This document shows positions 1-7,323 of a stretch of DNA of 64,000 bases, piece by piece. This stretch comes from a virus. The position numbers and the translations under genes are program-made. Within the stretch, counting starts at the first letter, position 1. Each line of letters opens with the position of its first letter. The stretch is taken from IMG/VR virus record IMGVR_UViG_3300046507_000526, positions 1 to 64,000 of that record; one strand, given 5' to 3'. The notes beneath the pieces are model-generated. The model was given only the letters and a program-made list of their open reading frames with translations, was not told the DNA's origin and did no database searches.

Positions 1-31
1 ATATATATAAGACCCCCGGATTCTGTGACTG

Positions 32-65
32 TTAGGGTGAACCCTAAGTTTTTCTTTTTTTGTTT
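32..65 (+). terminator. Rho-independent terminator of an upstream gene
   Basis: TTAGGGT (32-38) and ACCCTAA (41-47) form a perfect 7-bp stem with a 2-nt loop, followed by a long T-rich run. It would end a transcript entering from left of the window. Confidence 0.7.
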
Positions 66-129
66 TTTATTTCTCTATTAGAAAGTGAGGTATGGTTTGA
101 AAAAAAACCAGGACAATTGGACAAATCGG

Positions 130-233
130 CTGAAAGCCAAGCCCAGTATAGGTTTGCGGCTGTCCAGTTTTATTTTTGATTTTGGACAAATTGGACACGC
201 TTCCCGCAAACCCTTACTGGACGGGCTTTTCAG
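130..233 (+). repeat. Long imperfect inverted repeat, candidate structured RNA or regulatory cruciform
   Basis: Nested complementary segments fold this stretch into one hairpin: CTGAAA 130-135 with TTTCAG 228-233, AGCCC 140-144 with GGGCT 223-227, AGTA 145-148 with TACT 215-218, GGTTTGCGG 151-159 with CCGCAAACC 204-212, and TGTCCA 161-166 with TGGACA 183-188. About 30 pairs in total. It lies between a terminator and the first plus-strand promoter. Function unknown. Confidence 0.6.
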
Positions 234-255
234 AGAATTGGCATGTGTCCAATTT
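188..255. promoter_or_regulatory. 11-bp perfect inverted repeat flanking the approach to promoter 1 (operator candidate)
   Basis: AAATTGGACAC (188-198) and GTGTCCAATTT (245-255) are perfect reverse complements. The right arm abuts and overlaps the TTTTTGGTATAAG element. More TTGGACA/TGTCCA copies occur at 111-123, 161-166 and 182-188. The layout suits a repressor or activator site, but this is inference. Confidence 0.4.
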
Positions 256-274
256 TTGGTATAAGAATATTGTA
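253..274 (+). promoter_or_regulatory. Phage promoter element 1 (GGTATAAG class)
   Basis: TTTTTGGTATAAG followed by AATATTGTA. One of about 19 matches, all on the plus strand and each ahead of a plus-strand gene. It drives the 127-aa gene at 314. Confidence 0.75.
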
Positions 275-313
275 AGCCCCTGTAGCATCTATAACTTGTC
301 AAGGAGCACCCCC

Positions 314-697
314 ATGATAATAAGACCTGAATGTATGAGTTGCCTTACCGTAGTGAGTCACCGTAGGAGTTTCGCATTTGTTAAGCTTGAAGCGGGACGA
401 GGAGAAGACTATTTTGCCAAGCCTCCCTTGTACTTACAGGATGACTGGCGTTGGAAATGTGAACGAAAAATTGCAATTTCAGAAGCAAGGATTTGGGTAG
501 AAGAAGACTCTATTCAAGGTCAGGTCCGTTACGAAGGTATTCTCTATGTATTCGGACCCAGCTCTGAGACTTACAAACTTCTTTACGATTTCCCCATTTT
601 GGCAAGACTTGCGTATAAGTGGCTATGGATGCAAGTCAAAGAGCATGACCTTAATTTGAAGATGAAAAATCAGGAAGTATACAATTATCCTGAGTAA
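314..697 (+). CDS. Hypothetical protein, 127 aa
   Basis: No family recognised. An in-frame opening begins at 176, but the promoter element at 253-274 lies inside that stretch. ATG 314 has a good AAGGAG Shine-Dalgarno at 301-306, so it is taken as the start. The protein is soluble-looking, with a Trp/Tyr-rich C-terminal half and four Cys near the N-terminus or scattered. It sits alone in its transcription unit, between promoter 1 and the terminator at 706. Likely an early or middle accessory gene, judged only from position. Confidence 0.75.
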   Translation: MIIRPECMSCLTVVSHRRSFAFVKLEAGRGEDYFAKPPLYLQDDWRWKCERKIAISEARIWVEEDSIQGQVRYEGILYVFGPSSETYKLLYDFPILARLAYKWLWMQVKEHDLNLKMKNQEVYNYPE

Positions 698-705
698 GTA
701 GTATA

Positions 706-726
706 CGAGGCTACGGCCTCGTTTTT
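706..726 (+). terminator. Rho-independent terminator
   Basis: CGAGGC (706-711), loop TACG, GCCTCG (716-721), then TTTTT. It closes the 127-aa gene unit. Confidence 0.85.
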
Positions 727-746
727 ATTGGTCAAGAAATTGTATA

Positions 747-768
747 TTTTTGGTATAACAATCTTGAG
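747..768 (+). promoter_or_regulatory. Phage promoter element 2 (GGTATAAC variant)
   Basis: TTTTTGGTATAAC followed by AATCTTGAG. It precedes the 42-aa gene and the reverse transcriptase cassette. Confidence 0.7.
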
Positions 769-847
769 CAGGCACGTACCCTACTCGAAGAAGCAGCGAC
801 CTATTCTTTTAGCCCCAGCCTTTGGGGTTCAAACTGGAGAATCGCTA

Positions 848-976
848 ATGGGTAAATTCCTAACGAAGCTCGTCATGTTTGTTAAGATTATCAAAGTCGC
901 ACTTCGTATCGCCACTACGGTGATTGAAGTTGTCGAGCATCTGACAAACACGCTGAGCGAACAAGAAGCAGTTTAA
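848..976 (+). CDS. Small amphipathic/membrane-associated protein, 42 aa
   Basis: ATG 848 is preceded by GGAGAA at 836-841. A longer in-frame opening from 728 contains promoter element 2 and is rejected. The peptide runs MGKFLTKLVMFVKIIKVALRI and continues as a hydrophobic/basic helix with an acidic tail (EVVEHLTNTLSEQEAV). It is the first gene of the unit that contains the reverse transcriptase. It could be a small membrane-active peptide, but no homolog is recognised. Confidence 0.6.
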   Translation: MGKFLTKLVMFVKIIKVALRIATTVIEVVEHLTNTLSEQEAV

Positions 977-1004
977 AAAAACCTCGCTTGGCTCTTTTAG
1001 AACC

Positions 1005-1023
1005 GCAGGTAGAAACTACCTGC
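1005..1023 (+). other. Perfect stem-loop upstream of the RT cassette
   Basis: GCAGGTAG (1005-1012), loop AAA, CTACCTGC (1016-1023). No T run follows, so this is not an intrinsic terminator. It lies between the 42-aa gene and the ORF at 1043 and is a candidate part of an RT-associated structured RNA or a translation control hairpin. Confidence 0.5.
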
Positions 1024-1042
1024 ATTAGAACAATGGTGCAAC

Positions 1043-1543
1043 ATGGATCTTTCATCCGTTAGCTCGAAGAACGTACCAAAGTTGATTACTGCGGAACTTA
1101 CAGTAAAAGACAATTACTACGTTGTGAAAACCGGATTGCTGTACAACTACTATCCTATCAAGGTGAAGACGTTCACAGAAACAGATAGTATTATCCGCTT
1201 TGAAAAGTCGCCACCGGTCTTAGTGGAAGGCATTGCGATTGTCGGCAAGAAGCCGTACCGCGTGACCCCTCAAGATCTTATGCGGCAAATTATTCGTAAG
1301 TCACGAGAAGTTGCTGTACCTAAAAGAGATAAAGTAAATGGAAAATCAGGAAAAGCTGAATCTAACAACGTCGTCGTCCCCGAAACCATTCAACATTCAG
1401 ACAAATCAGCAGCTAGCAGAGAAGCTGAAATGGAAGAATGCCAAGTTGCTGACGCTGCTTGGGAGGAGCAAATCGGAGCATTATTCGATTTTATCGCTGC
1501 GAAAGAGGGGGAGTTCGAAATTTCGGAAGATCCACAATCCTGA
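1043..1543 (+). CDS. Hypothetical protein, 166 aa, overlapping the reverse transcriptase
   Basis: The first ~95 residues look like a genuine folded protein (ELTVKDNYYVVKTGLLYNYY, then VEGIAIVGKKPYRVTPQDLM). The last ~68 codons (1338-1543) overlap the RT gene in the -1/+1 register and read as low-complexity acidic sequence. No clear Shine-Dalgarno precedes ATG 1043, and a hairpin sits just upstream. It may be an accessory partner of the RT, or the upstream part may be coding with a dispensable tail. No family recognised. Confidence 0.5.
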   Translation: MDLSSVSSKNVPKLITAELTVKDNYYVVKTGLLYNYYPIKVKTFTETDSIIRFEKSPPVLVEGIAIVGKKPYRVTPQDLMRQIIRKSREVAVPKRDKVNGKSGKAESNNVVVPETIQHSDKSAASREAEMEECQVADAAWEEQIGALFDFIAAKEGEFEISEDPQS

Positions 1544-2441
1544 TAACCTGATGCGAATGGTTCAGTACAAAATCCTAACCCAGGTACTGAACAAGATCGA
1601 GGTTCCGGAATACATCCATGCATTTGAGAAGGGCAAGAGTATTCCGCAGATGGCAGTAAGCCATGTGGGCAAGGATATGGTCGTAAGTATCGACCTCGAA
1701 GATTTCTTTACTTCTATCAAGCAATACCAAGTGTTTGATCTGTTCCAGCATATAGGTTTCGGCGAGAAATCTGCCCGAACCCTGTCAGAGCTTTGCACCT
1801 ACGATTCGTTCGTTCCCCAAGGCGCGCTGACAAGTCCTAAGCTCAGTAACATCATCACTGCGCTAACGTTCGGGCCTGCGATTAAAGACTACTGTGACAA
1901 AATGGGCTTTACGCTCACCATCTACGCAGATGACATCACAGTCTCTATGGATCAGGAAACACGAATAAAACATGGGAAAGGTGTTGTTAAGAATCTTTGT
2001 AAAGTAGTAGCGCGTGAAGTCGGTAGGTATCGATTCCGGATAAATACCGCCAAGACAAAAGTCATGCGTTATTTCCAGCGGCAGTATGTATGCGGAGCCG
2101 TTGTGAACGTCAAGGTCAATCTGCAAAAATCTGAGCGTAACAAACTCAGGGCTATGGTTTACAACTGCAATAAGAATGGTATCGAGGCGGAAGCCGAAAA
2201 GGCCGGTATCAGTGCAGAGTTGTTTTACAGTAAACTCATGGGGCGGTTGAATTGGTTCAGCCAGCTGAATCCCACAGCTGGTGATCGTTTGAAGTCAAAG
2301 TTAAAGAAAGCCGATATGGGCAAGCAAGAAAGTGATCCTATCGCCGACGGAGGAAACGTAAAAGAACTTATGTCGTTAGACTCCGGAGCACCAACAGGCA
2401 AACATCAGACCGCATCTGAGAATCCTGTTCAGTTTTACTGA
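1338..2441 (+). CDS. Retron-type reverse transcriptase, 367 aa
   Basis: RNA-templated DNA polymerase with RT fingers/palm motifs in order: KFRKIHNP near 62, HAFEKGKSI near 95, HVGKDMVVSIDLEDFFTSI near 108-126 (first catalytic Asp), PQGALTSPKLSN near 159 (motif 4 as QGxxxSP), IYADD near 195 (catalytic Asp pair), and VCGAVVN near 251 (the VTG-like motif of retron RTs). The retron NAxxH element appears as MAVSH. QGxxxSP rather than QGxxxSQ argues against a diversity-generating retroelement, and no maturase domain is seen. The C-terminal ~40 residues are Gly/Ser/Asp-rich. ATG 1338 has only a weak AGAGAT ribosome site. No msr-msd RNA could be assigned with certainty. Confidence 0.9.
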   Translation: MENQEKLNLTTSSSPKPFNIQTNQQLAEKLKWKNAKLLTLLGRSKSEHYSILSLRKRGSSKFRKIHNPDNLMRMVQYKILTQVLNKIEVPEYIHAFEKGKSIPQMAVSHVGKDMVVSIDLEDFFTSIKQYQVFDLFQHIGFGEKSARTLSELCTYDSFVPQGALTSPKLSNIITALTFGPAIKDYCDKMGFTLTIYADDITVSMDQETRIKHGKGVVKNLCKVVAREVGRYRFRINTAKTKVMRYFQRQYVCGAVVNVKVNLQKSERNKLRAMVYNCNKNGIEAEAEKAGISAELFYSKLMGRLNWFSQLNPTAGDRLKSKLKKADMGKQESDPIADGGNVKELMSLDSGAPTGKHQTASENPVQFY

Positions 2442-2488
2442 CTAGCTTTCTGGGTAAAAAGCTGTAGTCTGCTTCTTCGAATTGGCCT

Positions 2489-2503
2489 GTACTGTTACAG
2501 TAC
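2489..2503 (+). other. Stem-loop downstream of RT gene
   Basis: GTACTG (2489-2494), TTA, CAGTAC (2498-2503), extended by CCT/AGG outside. It sits immediately before the ribosome site of the 23-aa ORF. Confidence 0.45.
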
Positions 2504-2520
2504 GAACAGGGAGAGTTGTA

Positions 2521-2592
2521 ATGGGTAGCATAAATTCACATCTCCGTGCGGTAGATGAACTCGATTACCGCATTGAAATCATGCATGATTAA
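2521..2592 (+). CDS. Small ORF, 23 aa
   Basis: ATG 2521 has a strong GGGAGAG Shine-Dalgarno at about 5-nt spacing. It encodes MGSINSHLRAVDELDYRIEI plus MHD. It follows the RT and precedes the terminator, so it closes the RT unit. Support is only the ribosome site and position; it could be a leader peptide or an antitoxin-like peptide. Confidence 0.45.
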   Translation: MGSINSHLRAVDELDYRIEIMHD

Positions 2593-2624
2593 CTTCTTAG
2601 GAACCCAGTAGTAGAAATAAGAAA

Positions 2625-2651
2625 GCCCGGTTGGTGACCGGGCCTTTTTTT
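2625..2651 (+). terminator. Terminator between convergent units
   Basis: GCCCGGT (2625-2631), loop, ACCGGGC (2637-2643), then a T run. It ends the plus-strand RT unit where the minus-strand glycosyltransferase also ends. Confidence 0.85.
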
Positions 2652-3822
2652 AGCTTTTAGCAGTTAGTCTAGTAAGTTCTCTAAACCATGCTTTACGAGT
2701 CTTCTCGTTGTATTCACCGAGATTGTTGTGATTGCGATACACCCAGCCCTGAGCACGAGCATAGATATTTGCAATGAACAATTTCTCTGCAATGTCATTA
2801 GAATCGTTAGGATCTGCGATAAACATACCATCGACCCAATCCACTTCCTCTGACACAATAACCGGTACTCCCTGAGAAACCTGATCAGCTGTTACAATGT
2901 TGAAAGTTTCGGTGTATGATACTTGTAAACCAAAGTCCATTGTACCTACCAGTTTCAGAAACTCAGCATGAGGCATCCATTCATGTTCAACCAGTTCATG
3001 ATCAATGTTTTCAAAAATCATCTGCAGATTCTTAAGAACCTGATTTGCACCTGAGTTTTCCATACGAGTTGAGTTGATATGGAAGTACAGTTTCTTACCA
3101 AGTCTGTTAGCAAACTTAATAGCAGCAATAGCCTGAATAACGTGATTCTTTAGCGGGCGAATAGCACCGAAGCATCCGATATGAACTTCGTTATGGCGAG
3201 TGCAGTAATCAGGGCGATCCTTACGAAGCCTGTGAATTGGGTAATAATTCGGCAGGAACGGGCAGCGCTCCTTAGCTTCTTGCAGAGTCCAGTCCCCGTG
3301 ATGGTTATACACCAACTGAGCGATTTCGTCGTTTGTTACTTCCGAGTTAGAAGATACATAGACGTTGTCGTAATCCGTGTAGCGCATGGACCAGTCAAAA
3401 GCAATTCCTTCGTTTGCAAGGAAGGATGATTTACTGTGATTGCGGATAACCCACTTCACGTTAGGATGTAGTTTGTGGAGAACGTCGAATTTCTCCGGTA
3501 CAACCCAGTATGCTTCGATAATTACTACATCTGGACGGAAGCGCGTAACTTCACGATCAATTGCATTGTTGTCTTCTACATGGATAATTTCTGCTTCGTA
3601 GCGATCAGGCTCTTCGTTCAGCATTTCACACATAAAGCGTGCGCTGTTAAATAAGCCGCTCTCCAGCATACCTGAGCAGTTATATCCGTCTTCATTCGTA
3701 TAGCAATTCTCTCGGTACTTGAGAATGAATTGAATTTTAATAGGCACGGTCTCTCCTTGAGTTTGGGGCGTTTGTTTTGTGAATAGCGCCTCTATCCATT
3801 TAATCAGTTTGTTTAGCATCAT
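2650..3822 (-). CDS. GT-B type glycosyltransferase (group 1-like), 390 aa
   Basis: The C-terminal half has the nucleotide-sugar-binding Rossmann layout of GT4-like enzymes: IGCFGAIRPLKNHVIQAI near 215-235 and SYTETFNIVTADQVSQGVPV near 310-330, with the conserved Glu of the E-x7-E type region. The N-terminal half carries acceptor-domain features (VIIEAYWVV, VKWVIRNHSK). The start overlaps the spike stop codon by one base (TAATG), indicating coupled translation. Placement at the end of a virion operon suggests glycosylation of a virion protein, or modification of host surface glycans. The substrate is unknown. Confidence 0.8.
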   Translation of the reverse strand: MMLNKLIKWIEALFTKQTPQTQGETVPIKIQFILKYRENCYTNEDGYNCSGMLESGLFNSARFMCEMLNEEPDRYEAEIIHVEDNNAIDREVTRFRPDVVIIEAYWVVPEKFDVLHKLHPNVKWVIRNHSKSSFLANEGIAFDWSMRYTDYDNVYVSSNSEVTNDEIAQLVYNHHGDWTLQEAKERCPFLPNYYPIHRLRKDRPDYCTRHNEVHIGCFGAIRPLKNHVIQAIAAIKFANRLGKKLYFHINSTRMENSGANQVLKNLQMIFENIDHELVEHEWMPHAEFLKLVGTMDFGLQVSYTETFNIVTADQVSQGVPVIVSEEVDWVDGMFIADPNDSNDIAEKLFIANIYARAQGWVYRNHNNLGEYNEKTRKAWFRELTRLTAKS

Positions 3823-4856
3823 TATCCCATTTGAACGCCACCTGAGGTTACCTTTACATAGTGGCCATTGTACGTGGCGTTAACACCGCTGCTGCTTAAA
3901 TTAACTTCGGCACCACTACTATGTTTTAAGTCGATCTGACTTCCGTTGAGTGTAACAGTTTGTTGCCCTTCATAATCCAGTTTGATTTGAGTACCATCCC
4001 AGGTGGCGATATGGTTTCCCCCAAAATCAACTGTAACCTTAGTGTTATCCTGGTATATTTTTGTACTACCCACTACCTGTGTAACCGCTCCGCTGGATCC
4101 ATCAACGGTGCGATACATAATTCCAGATTCTTCCCTGAAAATTATGGAAGATGTAGCGGGCGATCCAGAGTAGTTTTGATAACCAGTCTTCACTGCTTGT
4201 GCAAGTGCAACATCGCCATAATACAGGTTATATCCGTAGTTTTCAATCTTTGCAGCATCTGATGTTGCAGCGTAACCAGTGTATCTATAGACGCGACCTT
4301 TGATGTTTTTAATAATGTCTGAGCTGACATCTGTGAAATGTTCGAAGTTACGTGATACTATTCTTACTACGTCGTCCCACTTTGATACAAAGATTTCAGC
4401 TAGACGAGAGCTTCGCATAAGAATAGACCCACCACGGAGGATAGCTAGCATGCCTCCTCCGCTGGATCCTATGACTCGATCTCCGACAGCCATGTCTCCC
4501 GGTTTGTTAATGTCATTGATAGCATTAATTCCTTCCGGGCTGAAGTTTCCAGTATCAGCGATAGAATCCCCGGTATCGATATGTTTTGGGTAAGCACTAT
4601 CCGAAGTCTGAGTTCTAGATAGAAAGCAGATAATCAGAGGATATCCGAGTCCATACATGACAACTACACGGTCTCCCATCGTTGGGGTCACTCTGTCTCC
4701 AGCTCGACTAGATCCTCCGGAACTTTGGCCCCATTGAACCTGATCAAGATTTTGACCACGTATAGTTTTAACCTTACAGAATCCTCTATAAGGGTCGACT
4801 TCCGACACATATCCTTCATCGAAATTGGAATCGATTCTCGATGGATTATTAAACAT
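3822..4856 (-). CDS. Baseplate spike protein (gpV/gp5-like), 344 aa
   Basis: The N-terminal OB-fold region is typical of phage baseplate spikes: EGYVSEVDPYRGFCKVKTIR near 14-33 and MGDRVVVMYGLGYPLIICFL near 61-80. The C-terminal third is a repetitive beta region (TVDFGGNHIATWDGTQIKLD, then short repeated strands ending in SGGVQMG), as expected for a triple-stranded beta-helix needle. It would form the membrane-piercing tip of the contractile tail. It is translationally coupled to the downstream glycosyltransferase. Confidence 0.8.
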   Translation of the reverse strand: MFNNPSRIDSNFDEGYVSEVDPYRGFCKVKTIRGQNLDQVQWGQSSGGSSRAGDRVTPTMGDRVVVMYGLGYPLIICFLSRTQTSDSAYPKHIDTGDSIADTGNFSPEGINAINDINKPGDMAVGDRVIGSSGGGMLAILRGGSILMRSSRLAEIFVSKWDDVVRIVSRNFEHFTDVSSDIIKNIKGRVYRYTGYAATSDAAKIENYGYNLYYGDVALAQAVKTGYQNYSGSPATSSIIFREESGIMYRTVDGSSGAVTQVVGSTKIYQDNTKVTVDFGGNHIATWDGTQIKLDYEGQQTVTLNGSQIDLKHSSGAEVNLSSSGVNATYNGHYVKVTSGGVQMG

Positions 4857-4871
4857 ATTTTTAACGCCTCA

Positions 4872-4889
4872 TTTGGTATAAGTATTATA
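4872..4889 (+). promoter_or_regulatory. Phage promoter element 3 (GGTATAAG class)
   Basis: TTTGGTATAAG followed by TATTATAG, 14 bases before ATG 4903. It faces away from the divergent minus-strand spike gene and starts the plus-strand operon 4903-7539. Confidence 0.75.
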
Positions 4890-4902
4890 GGAGAATCTCA
4901 TC

Positions 4903-5742
4903 ATGCTCATACAACCCATTTCTGACCTTCATCTAGACTGCCTTAGCGAAATGCATCTGGAAGACTTCATGGAGAAAACGCTTAACCCAGAAGCTGATAT
5001 CCTCATTATTGCAGGGGATGCAGCTGAAGGAGAGCACATTGATATTTTATTGAATCAGCTTTCAGGCATCAACAAACCTATTTACTATGTCGCTGGTAAC
5101 CATGAATATTGGGCCGACGTGCATTGTAAAGAGTTCATTCCTTGGCTCAAGCGGAGAGTATCTCATCTTTACAACGTAAAGGTCTTAGAGGATGACCATG
5201 TAGTTATCGATGACGTAGTTCTCATTGGAGGAACTTTGTGGACCAATCTACATAACCCTATCAATGCAAATCTAGTCCGTCATTACATGGCTGATTTCAG
5301 ACATTCTCCCGGCTTGACCACGGATTTCACGAACAAGAAGCATGATAACACCGTTGAGTACATTCAGCAGTGTTTGCGATTAGAGCAGTATAAAGACAAA
5401 AAGAAAATCGTAGTGACCCATCACGGCCCAAGCTTCCAGGCAGTTGATGAGTTTTATAAGTTCGACAGTGCTAACTGCGGATACCAGAGTAACCTTGATT
5501 ATATCCTTGAATCGGAATGGGCTCCAGAAGTTTGGATCCATGGCCATAGTCATAAATTCATGGATAAATTCATAGGCAATACTCGCGTCATCCGCAACCC
5601 CTCGGGATATAAATCTTTTGGTGAATTCAATACCGGATTTGATCCCAAGTTTCTGATCGACACGAACAGTATTAAAGCAACAAAGCAACAGGAGAAATCT
5701 TTTACCGATATCTGGGGTGATTTCGAAGACCAATTTAAATAG
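4903..5742 (+). CDS. Calcineurin-like metallophosphoesterase, 279 aa
   Basis: A dinuclear-metal phosphoesterase with all family motifs: SDLHLD near 7-12, IIAGDAAEGEH near 35-46, YVAGNHEYW near 62-70, VTHHGPSF near 167-174, and HGHSHKF near 210-216. Ribosome site TAGGAGA precedes ATG 4903. First gene of a plus-strand operon of small unknown genes. Family members cleave phosphodiesters or phosphomonoesters; the substrate here (nucleotide, RNA or protein) cannot be told. Confidence 0.9.
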   Translation: MLIQPISDLHLDCLSEMHLEDFMEKTLNPEADILIIAGDAAEGEHIDILLNQLSGINKPIYYVAGNHEYWADVHCKEFIPWLKRRVSHLYNVKVLEDDHVVIDDVVLIGGTLWTNLHNPINANLVRHYMADFRHSPGLTTDFTNKKHDNTVEYIQQCLRLEQYKDKKKIVVTHHGPSFQAVDEFYKFDSANCGYQSNLDYILESEWAPEVWIHGHSHKFMDKFIGNTRVIRNPSGYKSFGEFNTGFDPKFLIDTNSIKATKQQEKSFTDIWGDFEDQFK

Positions 5743-5754
5743 GAGTAAGGCGAA

Positions 5755-6177
5755 ATGCAGATCAGTTTTCTCAGAGTAGGGAAGTTGGGAGTAGACGGCC
5801 AGGTAGGTTTTCTCTGCCATTCGGATGGATCTGTAGCAGCATTCAAAAGTGCTGACGAAGCATTACGCACAATCGACTACAAAGGATCTGATCCGGTAAG
5901 TTCTGTAATACATTACACCATGTTTGATCCGGTGGCGTATGTGTTTAAGGTGCTTAATCCCGAAGATGCTCTGGATATTCTAAGAAGAGGGCTGTCTCAG
6001 GCCGGAAAGATCAAAAGTACGAAGCTGCACAATATCTCAGGATCCACAAAAGTTGTAACCTTCCCCGAGGGGAAAGATCCTTTTCCGAATGCCGTAAAGG
6101 TAGAGAAGCAACTCAGCTTGGAAACCTTGTATTCGGATAATTCAGAAGATGACGACACAACCCCGTGTTCAACCTAA
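5755..6177 (+). CDS. Hypothetical protein, 140 aa
   Basis: Good ribosome site (TAGGAGTAAGG) 12 bases after the phosphoesterase stop. No recognised family. N-terminal half is mixed alpha/beta (SFLRVGKLGVDGQVGF), C-terminus acidic (YSDNSEDDDTTP). Second gene of the operon. Its last 29 bases overlap the small basic ORF at 6149. Confidence 0.75.
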   Translation: MQISFLRVGKLGVDGQVGFLCHSDGSVAAFKSADEALRTIDYKGSDPVSSVIHYTMFDPVAYVFKVLNPEDALDILRRGLSQAGKIKSTKLHNISGSTKVVTFPEGKDPFPNAVKVEKQLSLETLYSDNSEDDDTTPCST

Positions 6178-6274
6178 GCGCAAACGTGCGCGCAAACGTA
6201 TTCGACAACTTCTGAAAGAGCAGTTACCGGAAGAAAAGAAGCGTGATATTCCTAACCGATCCAAGGAGAGTTAA
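6149..6274 (+). CDS. Small highly basic protein, 41 aa
   Basis: Reads MTTQPRVQPKRKRARKRIRQ then LLKEQLPEEKKRDIPNRSKES: a strongly Arg/Lys-rich first half and charged second half. ATG 6149 lies inside the end of the 140-aa gene (29-base overlap), with AGAAG just upstream. The next gene's ribosome site (AAGGAG) lies at its 3' end, as in a tight operon. It could bind nucleic acid. Moderate confidence because of overlap and size. Confidence 0.5.
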   Translation: MTTQPRVQPKRKRARKRIRQLLKEQLPEEKKRDIPNRSKES

Positions 6275-6275
6275 C

Positions 6276-6719
6276 TTGTTTACCAAAGATAAAGTAGAAG
6301 CCGTGTTCATGTTGGCAGGCGTTGAAGTTCAAGGCATGTACGAGATCCGGAATGAATATGGGTCCCAGGAATATCGAGGCCCGTGGTGGCTGGTGAAAAC
6401 GCCTTACGGGTTGGTTAAGATCGGTTGGCGGAAACGTGTTCTAAACATCGACTGGTCTGATACGCTGCTCCGTGTTAAGAAGGATGCTATTCGCGATTAT
6501 GAATTCCACTGCATGCCTCTTACTCGGGAGGATACGGATCAAGGAGAGACGTACATTCATGCCTGGAGTTACGGAGATGCTATCAAATATCTGGATGAAT
6601 TCGAAATCCGGATGCAACAAGTTGTATACGCTAATTCGCCTCAAGGTCTCATAGATCTTTCCGAAAGGAAGGTAAAGTATTTCAAGGAACAGGAAGCAAA
6701 AGACAAGGCTACCGCTTAG
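6276..6719 (+). CDS. Hypothetical protein, 147 aa (TTG start)
   Basis: The frame is open from GTG 6243, but AAGGAG at 6263-6268 sits 7 bases before TTG 6276, giving the start FTKDKVEAVFMLAGVEVQGM. No recognised family. The sequence is Trp/Tyr-rich in the middle (GPWWLVKTPYGLVKIGW), suggesting a compact beta domain, with a Lys-rich helical tail. Third or fourth gene of the phosphoesterase operon. Confidence 0.7.
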   Translation: MFTKDKVEAVFMLAGVEVQGMYEIRNEYGSQEYRGPWWLVKTPYGLVKIGWRKRVLNIDWSDTLLRVKKDAIRDYEFHCMPLTREDTDQGETYIHAWSYGDAIKYLDEFEIRMQQVVYANSPQGLIDLSERKVKYFKEQEAKDKATA

Positions 6720-6729
6720 AGGAGATTGG

Positions 6730-6930
6730 ATGTCAAGGCTTACAGATGAAATCGTAAAAGAATTGATGCTGTCCCCTGCGAAGAATGTCTTCACGGTATC
6801 CAGAGATGAACTGATAGAACTCATGTTCGCACAGGATCTCTATCGCACAGAAGGTCTTTTCGGGGCGGCAGTCGATATTCACAAAAGGGAAGAGTTAGAA
6901 AAAGAAAATCCCGGCATTGCACCGGGATGA
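6730..6930 (+). CDS. Hypothetical small protein, 66 aa
   Basis: Ribosome site GAGGAGA precedes ATG 6730. Predicted helical, acidic C-terminus (REELEKENPGIAPG). A GC-rich stem spans its last codons (ATCCCGG/CCGGGAT) but lacks a T run. No family recognised. Confidence 0.65.
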   Translation: MSRLTDEIVKELMLSPAKNVFTVSRDELIELMFAQDLYRTEGLFGAAVDIHKREELEKENPGIAPG

Positions 6931-7055
6931 ATCTCAGTAGAAAGGAGCGAAACAACTGAGAATAGACTTATTGTAGTTATTCTTTGAAGTGGCTGTACTT
7001 TGTTTCTCAAGAGTATATACGAATTTTAACACGTCAAGACCTTAAGGATCAAGCT

Positions 7056-7322
7056 ATGTCTGGAATGACCATTAGTGCTCAACGCTATGACGAAGCTGTC
7101 GCTCAAGTTCGAGTTGCAATCAAGGATCTGGAAAAAAACTCCGTGAAATTTGAGCAAGAGCGAACCAACCAAACTATGGCGGAGTATAAAGCGTCATATT
7201 GTTTGGCATATGGCATGTTGAGTATAATGAAGACGTTAGGTGTCAAAGCCGATATCGAAGCGTACATTCTGGAAAGCCATAAAAGTAAATGCGCTGTACC
7301 TTTCCTGAATTGGGAGAATTAA
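7056..7322 (+). CDS. Hypothetical helical protein, 88 aa
   Basis: The frame is open from a TTG at 6984 without a ribosome site. ATG 7056 has AAGGA about 9 bases upstream and is preferred. The sequence is a likely helical bundle (YDEAVAQVRVAIKDLEKNSV), ending LESHKSKCAVPFLNWEN. Unknown function; same operon as the phosphoesterase. Confidence 0.6.
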   Translation: MSGMTISAQRYDEAVAQVRVAIKDLEKNSVKFEQERTNQTMAEYKASYCLAYGMLSIMKTLGVKADIEAYILESHKSKCAVPFLNWEN

Positions 7323-7323
7323 G

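Noticed and set aside
176-313. N-terminal extension of the first gene to 176
   Set aside because: Contains the promoter element at 253-274; ATG 314 has a strong Shine-Dalgarno.
1338-2441. Diversity-generating retroelement
   Set aside because: RT motif 4 is QGxxxSP, not the DGR QGxxxSQ, and no template/variable repeat pair was noticed near a fibre gene.
1338-2441. Group II intron RT
   Set aside because: No maturase or HNH domain and no intron RNA domain V-like structure seen nearby.
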